From an uncultured Clostridia bacterium (GTDB lineage: Bacteria; Bacillota; Clostridia; Oscillospirales; CAG-272): a DNA stretch of 9,738 nt. Positions 1-5,314 of this stretch are shown here, one piece after another. The stretch lies in contig CAMGCN010000015.1 of NCBI GenBank assembly GCA_946040935.1, positions 1 to 9,738 of the forward strand, given 5' to 3'. The translations under genes and the position numbers were made by a program. Positions within the stretch are counted from its first letter, which is position 1, and every line of letters starts with the position of its first letter. Under the pieces are notes generated by a model. That model was not told where the DNA came from. It was given only the letters and a program-made list of their open reading frames with translations, and did no database searches.

Positions 1-9
1 AAGAGACAG
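1..9 (+). other. Residual Tn5/Nextera mosaic-end sequence (adapter)
   Basis: The window opens with AAGAGACAG, exactly the last nine bases of the 19-bp Tn5 mosaic end as it abuts an insert in Nextera libraries. Nine bases alone would be weak evidence, but the other end of the window carries a full Nextera adapter, so an incompletely trimmed adapter is the best reading. These bases should not be treated as genome. Confidence 0.8.
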
Positions 10-676
10 ATATTTTTCCTACGGCTTCTTTCGCCTCGTCGAAGTTTTCACTGTTTGTGTCAATCGTATATTCTGTGTCGCCCGATGATACGGTAATTTC
101 GGTCACGCTGTCGGCTGTCAGCTTGTCGGGCAAGGTATCCAGCTTTATAAAGTCGCTTTCTTCTTTTGAGCAAAGGTCGACAAGGGAAGCGTCGACCTGA
201 AAAACGTCGTTTACCCCCTCGACGCACAGATAATGATATCCGTTGAATGAGTTGTAGTCTCCGATGAGAAACTTGTCGGTTTCACCGTCCCTGTCAGTTA
301 CCGTTACCTCCATCTGCGGCTCGGAAAGACCGAAACGGGAAAGGTCTTCAACATTTTCTTCAACTAACGAAACAGCGCTGATTTGAGAGAGGCTCTGCAG
401 GGCGGTGTCTGTAAATTCAGAGTTCAGGGGAAAGTCCGGATCGCCGTTGTATATCCATCCGTCCTCTGTGTGTACAAACTCGTTTTTCCTTTCTGTTCCT
501 TTTAGGGTAAAAGCGGATATTCCCTCAATATCGTAACTTTTGATTACGGTAAGCGTTTGCCCTTGGCTCTCATCTTCCGCCGGTTCTTTTGTGAGACTTA
601 CTGCCGCTATCCACATAGCTATGGCGAGGAGCATCACGCATAAAAGCGCTATAAGCAGTTTTTTATTCTTTTTCAT
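1..676 (-). CDS. DUF4340 domain protein, membrane-anchored, 3' end missing
   Basis: Last gene of the minus-strand ABC operon, incomplete because the contig ends inside it. 225 codons are visible from ATG at 676; full-length family members are clearly longer. The N-terminus has a lysine-rich start (MKKNKK) and one hydrophobic segment at about residues 7-28, a signal anchor or signal peptide, so the rest should lie outside the membrane. Residues about 70-165 show the DUF4340 pattern: a DGW segment, a FGLSEP motif (115-120), then a strand-rich stretch with FLIGD (136-140) and a GYHYL motif (146-150). The molecular function of the family is unknown, but it commonly follows GldG-like genes. The start lies 1 bp after the GldG-like stop, with a GGAGAAAG site inside the upstream gene, which points to translational coupling. 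The last three codons (bases 2-10) contain adapter bases, so genuine coding ends near base 10. Confidence 0.85.
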   Translation of the reverse strand, partial: MKKNKKLLIALLCVMLLAIAMWIAAVSLTKEPAEDESQGQTLTVIKSYDIEGISAFTLKGTERKNEFVHTEDGWIYNGDPDFPLNSEFTDTALQSLSQISAVSLVEENVEDLSRFGLSEPQMEVTVTDRDGETDKFLIGDYNSFNGYHYLCVEGVNDVFQVDASLVDLCSKEESDFIKLDTLPDKLTADSVTEITVSSGDTEYTIDTNSENFDEAKEAVGKISVS

Positions 677-677
677 A

Positions 678-2162
678 TTATTTCTTTCTCCGCTTGTTCC
701 AGTTGGCAAGTCCTATAGCTATGCAGCCTATCGGTATGATTAGTATTATTATCGTTCCTATAAGAGCGTTGTCCCGTGAGGAAGTAGTGAGAATGCTGTC
801 CGATATTGTTTTTGACGCGAGCGCAACCGAGGCTTGTGCGTCCTTGTTACAGAAGGTGTTTACAGCCGAGAGATACAGCTCGAGCACCGCGCCGTTGTAG
901 TCATAAGAGCTTATAGCGAGAAACGGAGAGGAAAACCACAGTACGTTTCCCGTTGCTCCGTCGGCCGAATACTGTGCCGCTGCGCCTATCATAAACGGGC
1001 CGTCAACGTCGCCGTCTGATTTTTCGACATTATCCTCGGTAATGCTTTGCGGAGATTTCAGATATGAGTCATCAGATGTTTCAAGCAGGCTCGTCACTGT
1101 TACGCCTTCGGGCAGGGCGTCGGATTGCTTAATACCGTGCGAGGTAGGTGCGAAAATATATTTTCCTGATATTTGCGCGGTAAAAGCATTTGTGTTGATT
1201 TTCGGATAGAGATTATAGGGGGCTTGGCTGTACATATCTGAATTACCTTCGAAAACTATGCCCTCTGCAGCCTCCATGCCGAAGTCGCTCATCAGCGCAA
1301 ACAGATTTGGCGTTTCGCTGTATTTGTAATATGAATGAAGCATGATGTTTCCTCCGCCTTTTACATAAGAGGACAGCTTTTCATATTCTTCTTCTGATAT
1401 ATCTCCCGACGGGATATTTATGAGCACCGCGCTTGCATTTTCAGGCACTGAGTCCGAGGTGGCAAGCTGAAGGGGCTTGAGTTCTATATTGTCTTTTGAA
1501 ATTCCGTCGGAAAAGGTCTTATCTATTTCGAGCTCCCCGTGGCCCGTGAGGTAATATACTATCGGGATATTGTCGGTGGTAACATAGTCGAGCGCCGACG
1601 CAAGCAGAGACTCGCCGCAGTATATGCGTTCTGTCGTAGGCGGATTTCCCGTGTACATTCCGAGCTGTGCGTATGCCATATACTGCTGATAGTCGCTTGA
1701 GCTTATCTCGGTTCCGTCGAGATAATATTTGCTTTGATATACGTCGGCATAGCTTACGACTTTTTCACGCTTGTCGCTTATAACGACAAAGCTGTTTTGA
1801 GAGTACGCCGAATAATCGCTTGTAAGCTCGGGGTTTTTAACCGGGTCTATGTGCGTGACGGTAATGTGCGGATTTGCAGTCATAGCTCTTTCGAGGAGCT
1901 CGTTTATAACCGCGTCTTCTTTTCCGTCCTCAACGATATACTTTATTTCTATGTCGTCGCTGTATCCGGAAATGATTTTTTTTGCTTCGTCAGAGAGGGC
2001 GTACAGCTTGCTCGAGGAGACGTCGATTTTTGTGTATTCGCTCGGCAGGGCGAGTATAGCCATATTAAAGACCACGGCTATGACTACGACGACCGCCGCC
2101 GTGATAAAGCTGACCGAGCCGTATCTAAATGATTTGCTCGCAAAAGATTTTTTTATACTCAT
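678..2162 (-). CDS. GldG-like ABC transporter auxiliary protein (extracytoplasmic, two membrane anchors)
   Basis: A 494-residue protein of the GldG / ABC-type uncharacterised transport family. It has an N-terminal membrane helix at about 16-38, a large extracytoplasmic region, and a C-terminal helix at about 467-486 followed by a basic cytoplasmic tail (NWNKRRKK). Family hallmarks are the SKLYALSDEA segment just after the first helix (51-60) and the YYLTGHGE motif (203-210) before a Rossmann-like half with a GGGNIMLH strand (269-276). In Bacteroidetes, GldG works with GldF and GldA in gliding; in Firmicutes the substrate is unknown. An ATG eight codons upstream (2186) is in frame, but the AAAGGAGA site at 2170-2177 sits 7 nt from the ATG at 2162, so I choose the downstream start. 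It follows the permease stop by 14 bp and precedes the DUF4340 gene by 1 bp. I infer that it contacts the permease and acts on envelope material or as a periplasm-side adaptor. Family is confident, role is not. Confidence 0.85.
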   Translation of the reverse strand: MSIKKSFASKSFRYGSVSFITAAVVVVIAVVFNMAILALPSEYTKIDVSSSKLYALSDEAKKIISGYSDDIEIKYIVEDGKEDAVINELLERAMTANPHITVTHIDPVKNPELTSDYSAYSQNSFVVISDKREKVVSYADVYQSKYYLDGTEISSSDYQQYMAYAQLGMYTGNPPTTERIYCGESLLASALDYVTTDNIPIVYYLTGHGELEIDKTFSDGISKDNIELKPLQLATSDSVPENASAVLINIPSGDISEEEYEKLSSYVKGGGNIMLHSYYKYSETPNLFALMSDFGMEAAEGIVFEGNSDMYSQAPYNLYPKINTNAFTAQISGKYIFAPTSHGIKQSDALPEGVTVTSLLETSDDSYLKSPQSITEDNVEKSDGDVDGPFMIGAAAQYSADGATGNVLWFSSPFLAISSYDYNGAVLELYLSAVNTFCNKDAQASVALASKTISDSILTTSSRDNALIGTIIILIIPIGCIAIGLANWNKRRKK

Positions 2163-2169
2163 TTTCCCG

Positions 2170-2177
2170 TCTCCTTT
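2170..2177 (-). promoter_or_regulatory. Ribosome binding site deciding the GldG-like start
   Basis: The minus strand reads AAAGGAGA, 7 nt before the ATG at 2162. It lies downstream of the alternative ATG at 2186, so translation should start at 2162. It overlaps the last bases of the permease stop codon, as expected for a coupled operon. Confidence 0.8.
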
Positions 2178-3040
2178 CAGTTCCATCTGCGTTTTTCAAA
2201 GCTTTGAGCGGCGAGGAAGAGAAAAACGCAGATAAATGACAGATAATATACTATTGCGGTAAGATCGAAAATGCCGGCCGCAAAGGACTCGTATCTGTCA
2301 TATACGCAAAGCGCGCTTAACATTTTCGGAAATGTGTTTTCAAGCAGCTCGCTTTTGAAAGCATATATTAATACGTCGACTGCTAAAAGCACTACAAACA
2401 AAGCGACAGAGACGGTTTCGTTTTTCGTGACATAGTAAAGCAGAAGTGCAATAAGGGCGCAAAGGAGCGCGAAACAGCAAAGTGATGTGAAAGCGTCCTG
2501 CGGTATCATTGTCGAGAGATCGCCGAGCAGGAACATAAGGAGCAGTGAAAAGAAGGAGATCACCGCCGCGATCACGGGACTTCCGGTCATACCCGAAACG
2601 AATATGCCGAAAGCGAGGAGCGCGCACCCCATAATGTAAAAGCCGAATATCGCGCAGTACGCCGTGAGGAAATTGACATTTCCGAACACAGAAAGTATAA
2701 GCGGATAGACGCACATTATGAGTGTGGGAAGAGCAAGTACGCCCGCCATGGCAAAAAACTTGCCGAGGATTATATCTTTTGTTGAAAGGGGCAGGGAATA
2801 GAGCAGCTGATCGGTGCGGCTCTTCTTTTCTTCCGAGAGGGAGCTCATCGTGAGTATAGGTACGATAAGCAGGAAAATATAACTTACGGTATATAACGAG
2901 TATTCAAAGCCCGAATAACCGTTTATAAGGTTTGTAATTGTCGTGATTATACCGGTAATAAGCAAAAGCATACCGACAAAGACATAACCGTACATAGTGG
3001 AAAAATACTGCTTTAGCTCTTTTCTTATTACTGCGCTCAT
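2177..3040 (-). CDS. ABC-2 type transporter permease (GldF-like)
   Basis: A 287-residue integral membrane protein that forms the membrane pore for the ATPase encoded just upstream. Hydrophobic helices are visible at about 17-36, 52-66, 93-118, 125-150, 155-173, 186-203, 208-227 and 260-279. A short amphipathic start (MSAVIRKELKQYF) precedes the first helix, as is usual in ABC-2 permeases. Between helices 2 and 3 lies the SEEKKSRTDQLLYSLPLS segment (69-86), the conserved cytoplasmic coupling stretch of the GldF/ABC2_membrane family. Length fits the family. The start ATG overlaps the ATPase stop (ATGA, bases 3037-3040), and a GAGG site at 3048-3051 lies 7 nt upstream, so the two are translationally coupled and probably made in matched amounts. 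The substrate cannot be read from the sequence. An export or mechanical role at the envelope is likely from the GldG-like neighbour. Confidence 0.88.
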   Translation of the reverse strand: MSAVIRKELKQYFSTMYGYVFVGMLLLITGIITTITNLINGYSGFEYSLYTVSYIFLLIVPILTMSSLSEEKKSRTDQLLYSLPLSTKDIILGKFFAMAGVLALPTLIMCVYPLILSVFGNVNFLTAYCAIFGFYIMGCALLAFGIFVSGMTGSPVIAAVISFFSLLLMFLLGDLSTMIPQDAFTSLCCFALLCALIALLLYYVTKNETVSVALFVVLLAVDVLIYAFKSELLENTFPKMLSALCVYDRYESFAAGIFDLTAIVYYLSFICVFLFLAAQSFEKRRWN

Positions 3041-4107
3041 TTGTCTTCCTCCCCGTCTGTTTCTTCGTTTAGGTTTTCTTCTGCTGACATCTCTTCCTCC
3101 GATATCTCTTCCCGGTCGGTTATCGCGTTTACTATTTCCTCCATGACAGGACTTGCGGTCTCGGACGGGATTTCTTCTTCGTCTTTTGTCAGTTCGAGGA
3201 AGAGGTCTTCAAGAGTCGGCACTTTTGAGGTGAGAGCGAGCAGTACCGCGTTGTTCTTTACAAACGCGTTATAAACATTCTCGCGTATGTCGGAATTTTT
3301 TTCATAATATACCGTATACGTCTTTTCGCCGTCTTTCTCATCGGCCTCGGAAATCTCGGTTATACCGGATATACCGTCGAATACCTGCGCGCCGGGATCA
3401 CATTCGGCTTTAGTTGTTACGGTCAGCACGTTAGGCCCTGTCATTTTTTCGCGGAGCTCGTCCTCCGTTCCGCACGCGGCTATTTTACCGTGGGATATTA
3501 TGATTATTTCGTCACACACCTCCTGGACTTCTGCGAGTATGTGGCTTGAGAGTATTACCGTTCTGTCGGTCGCAAGGGAACGTATGAGTTTTCTGATTTC
3601 TATTATCTGTAAGGGGTCAAGACCGACTGTGGGCTCGTCGAGGATAATGTACGACGGATTTCCGAGCATTGCCTGTGCGATTCCTACTCTTTGCTTATAA
3701 CCCTTTGAGAGATTTTTGATTATTCTGTCTGAAACGTCGGTTATCTGTGTTTCTTCCATAACACGCGCGATTTCATCTTGAATTTCTCCGTTTTTGATTC
3801 CTTTTGCTTTTGCGATGAACGAGAGATATTCATACGGCGTCATATCCGGGTAAAGCGGCGGTATCTCGGGCAGATACCCGATATGTTTTTTCGCCTCTTT
3901 CGCATCGTCCAGAATGTCGAGTCCGTCGACAGTCACCACCCCGTCGCTCGCCGCGAGAGCGCCCGTTATTATGTTCATAGTTGTAGATTTACCTGCGCCG
4001 TTAGGTCCGAGCAGGCCGTAAACCTTTCCCTCTTCAATAGTAAAGGAAATGTCGGATACGGCGGTGTTTGCGGCGTATTTTTTGGTAAGGTTTTTTACCT
4101 CTATCAA
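3037..4107 (-). CDS. ABC transporter ATP-binding protein (GldA/CcmA-like) with acidic C-terminal tail
   Basis: The 356-residue cytoplasmic ATPase that powers the downstream permease. All nucleotide-binding motifs are present: Walker A GPNGAGKST (34-42), a Q-loop of YLPE type (78-81, Glu where Gln is usual, common in this subfamily), ABC signature LSKGYKQR (133-140), Walker B YIILDEP (153-159) with the catalytic Glu at 158, D-loop GLD (162-164) and H-loop His 189. A DUF4162-like C-terminal part runs about 215-305. Residues about 309-356 form a tail very rich in Glu and Asp, ending EETDGEEDK, which is not part of the core ATPase. The start is TTG at 4107: an in-frame TAA immediately precedes it and AGGAGG at 4117-4122 is 9 nt away, so no longer form is possible. 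First gene of the four-gene operon. ABC identity is certain; the transported substrate is unknown. Confidence 0.93.
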   Translation of the reverse strand: MIEVKNLTKKYAANTAVSDISFTIEEGKVYGLLGPNGAGKSTTMNIITGALAASDGVVTVDGLDILDDAKEAKKHIGYLPEIPPLYPDMTPYEYLSFIAKAKGIKNGEIQDEIARVMEETQITDVSDRIIKNLSKGYKQRVGIAQAMLGNPSYIILDEPTVGLDPLQIIEIRKLIRSLATDRTVILSSHILAEVQEVCDEIIIISHGKIAACGTEDELREKMTGPNVLTVTTKAECDPGAQVFDGISGITEISEADEKDGEKTYTVYYEKNSDIRENVYNAFVKNNAVLLALTSKVPTLEDLFLELTKDEEEIPSETASPVMEEIVNAITDREEISEEEMSAEENLNEETDGEEDK

Positions 4108-4116
4108 TTATGATTA

Positions 4117-4122
4117 CCTCCT
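4117..4122 (-). promoter_or_regulatory. Ribosome binding site for a TTG-started ABC ATPase
   Basis: A consensus AGGAGG on the minus strand lies 9 nt upstream of the TTG start at 4107. It is the reason for accepting a non-ATG start: the codon immediately before TTG in frame is TAA, and no ATG or GTG lies at suitable spacing. Confidence 0.8.
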
Positions 4123-4154
4123 ATATGGAAAAATACCGTTTATTATAAATAGAT

Positions 4155-4184
4155 TTTATACCCATATTGTGACGGTATCGTGAA
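4155..4184 (-). promoter_or_regulatory. Candidate promoter of the ABC operon
   Basis: The minus strand offers TTCACG (4179-4184), an 18-bp spacer and TATAAA (4155-4160), which would give a leader of roughly 40 nt before the TTG start. Two perfect TATAAT boxes on this strand (4142-4147 and 4208-4213) are alternatives, but neither has a good -35 box at 16-18 bp. The region must promote the operon because the gene to its right is divergent; the exact box is uncertain. Confidence 0.35.
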
Positions 4185-4210
4185 TTATTTTTACTTTTGT
4201 AAAAATAATT
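4183..4210. repeat. Perfect 12-bp inverted repeat in the divergent intergenic region
   Basis: AATTATTTTTAC (4183-4194), a TTTT loop (4195-4198) and GTAAAAATAATT (4199-4210) match perfectly. It lies between the candidate -35 boxes of the two divergent genes, touching the minus-strand one and ending one base before the plus-strand one. That position suits a shared operator for a dimeric regulator. It could also be an RNA hairpin or a by-product of AT richness. No regulator gene is adjacent. Confidence 0.5.
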
Positions 4211-4211
4211 A

Positions 4212-4241
4212 TAGACAATATGCTTTTTTTAGGTGTATAAT
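4212..4241 (+). promoter_or_regulatory. Sigma-A-type promoter of the TIM-barrel gene
   Basis: TAGACA (4212-4217, five of six matches to TTGACA), an 18-bp spacer and a perfect TATAAT (4236-4241). The start of transcription would fall near 4248, leaving a leader of only about 15 nt that still contains the ribosome binding site AGAGGTGA (4249-4256), 6 nt before the ATG. Confidence 0.6.
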
Positions 4242-4262
4242 ATATCAAAGAGGTGATTAATT

Positions 4263-5081
4263 ATGAAGGTAAGCGTTTCAACGGCGTTTTTCGGGAGAAG
4301 TACGCCCGATGTCATCAAATACTATAAAGAAGCGAATATTGACGCGGTGGAGATAGCAGGCCTTTCGCCTGCCCGTGTTGACGACTATGATTTTGAGGGT
4401 ATTAAAAGCGAGTGTGACAGATACGGCGTGGAGCTTCGTTCATTGCATCTGCCCTTTTCCTACGAGCAGAGTATCGCTCACCCGGACAAAGAGACGAGGC
4501 GGCGCGCTGTAGCATTAGATAAGCATGCTATTGATATTGCGTCGGGATTAGGTATAAAAATATGCGTGCTTCACCCGTCGAGCGAGCCGAACGAAGATAA
4601 GGACAGGGAATATCTGCTCTACTGCTGTGAAGAAAACTCGGCTGATTTGTGTGAGTATGCCAATTCTCTCGGAATTGAGCTTGCTCTTGAGAATCTTCCC
4701 CGCAGCTGCCTTTGCAATACGCCCGATGAGATGATTCGCGTGCTAAAAGATATTCCTAATCTGAAGACTTGCTTTGACATGAACCATTTTCTTCCGTGGA
4801 AAGGCGCAGAGCCCGACAATGTGGGTTACATATATCGCCTGAAAGAAGAGGTAGGAGATCGCCTTATCACCGTTCATGTGAGCGACTATGATTTTGTGGA
4901 CGAAAGACATCTGTTCCCTCTTGACGGACAAAACGATTGGGCGGGAATAGTAAAAGCTCTTATTGAAACGGGATATCCCGGATATTTTAATTATGAAATA
5001 GGGTACAGACGCGGAATAGACGAGGGCAAGACTCTTCATGATGTCAGACGCAATTTTGAGACGCTTTTCAGCTTGATTTAA
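4263..5081 (+). CDS. Sugar phosphate isomerase/epimerase-like TIM-barrel protein
   Basis: A 272-residue soluble protein of the xylose isomerase-like TIM-barrel superfamily (AP endonuclease 2 fold). Strand-end motifs appear in the usual order: AVEIAGL (28-34), RSLHLPF (59-65), CVLHPSS (101-107), LALENLP (140-146), CFDMNHF (170-176), ITVHVSDYD (202-210) and FNYEIGY (242-248). Likely metal and catalytic ligands are His104, Glu143, Asp172, His175, His205 and Glu245, all retained, so it should be an active metalloenzyme. Members isomerise or epimerise sugars, sugar phosphates or inositol derivatives; the substrate cannot be read from sequence. Length is normal and no signal peptide is seen. The start is set by AGAGGTGA 6 nt upstream. 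It is transcribed divergently from the ABC operon and apparently alone, because a strong terminator follows before the next gene. An endonuclease IV function is less likely, since the full zinc-cluster pattern of Nfo is not present. Confidence 0.85.
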   Translation: MKVSVSTAFFGRSTPDVIKYYKEANIDAVEIAGLSPARVDDYDFEGIKSECDRYGVELRSLHLPFSYEQSIAHPDKETRRRAVALDKHAIDIASGLGIKICVLHPSSEPNEDKDREYLLYCCEENSADLCEYANSLGIELALENLPRSCLCNTPDEMIRVLKDIPNLKTCFDMNHFLPWKGAEPDNVGYIYRLKEEVGDRLITVHVSDYDFVDERHLFPLDGQNDWAGIVKALIETGYPGYFNYEIGYRRGIDEGKTLHDVRRNFETLFSLI

Positions 5082-5145
5082 TTGCATTTTTACAAGAATT
5101 CTCAAAAATATTAACAAAAAAACAGTTTTCTTAATTTTTCCACAA

Positions 5146-5181
5146 AAATTTAAGATAAATTTAAGGTTTCGATTGTATAAT
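5146..5181 (+). promoter_or_regulatory. Putative promoter with an 11-bp-period direct repeat
   Basis: A perfect TATAAT stands at 5176-5181 without a recognisable -35 box. In its place are two copies of AAATTTAAG (5146-5154 and 5157-5165), spaced 11 bp, one helical turn. That arrangement resembles sites for activators that bind as tandem dimers and substitute for a poor -35. The setting is very AT-rich, so chance is possible. Confidence 0.3.
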
Positions 5182-5230
5182 ACACAGGAAACATAATTGT
5201 ATGTTTTTTTCATTTTTCCCCTTTTTTACT

Positions 5231-5278
5231 CAAAAACATGGCAGGGAGATAATCTCCCTGCCATGTTTTTGCTTTTTT
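5231..5278 (+). terminator. Strong intrinsic terminator
   Basis: An almost uninterrupted palindrome: the left arm (5231-5250, containing CATGGCAGGGAGAT) pairs with the right arm (5252-5271, ATCTCCCTGCCATG) with perfect complementarity around one central base, giving an 18-20 bp stem. The right arm ends in TTTTT and is followed by another T tract (5273-5278). It should stop transcription from the TIM-barrel gene and from any promoter near 5176, isolating the flippase gene. Confidence 0.9.
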
Positions 5279-5300
5279 AGAATTTGTGAGTTTTTTTACG

Positions 5301-5306
5301 CATAAT
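5301..5306 (+). promoter_or_regulatory. Possible -10 box immediately before the flippase start
   Basis: CATAAT (five of six to TATAAT) lies 8 bp before the flippase ATG. If used, transcription would begin at or within a few bases of the ATG, giving a leaderless mRNA, which would fit the lack of a ribosome binding site. The -35 region (TTAGAA at 5277-5282, 18-bp spacer) is poor, so this is tentative. Confidence 0.25.
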
Positions 5307-5314
5307 TTTAGAAT

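Noticed and set aside
181..204. Possible zinc or regulatory motif in the DUF4340 gene antisense strand
   Set aside because: It was a visual coincidence of GTCGAC-type palindromes in the coding sequence, with no supporting context.
2163..2186. Upstream ATG giving the GldG-like protein eight extra residues
   Set aside because: The ribosome binding site AAAGGAGA lies downstream of that ATG and is correctly spaced for the ATG at 2162.
4743..5213. 156-codon minus-strand reading frame opposite the TIM-barrel gene
   Set aside because: It lies opposite a well-supported gene with conserved active-site motifs and starts in AT-rich intergenic DNA; its product resembles no family.
5201..5305. Small plus-strand reading frame of 34 codons starting at ATG 5201
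   Set aside because: It runs through the terminator hairpin and is mostly Phe from T tracts, which is not credible as a protein.
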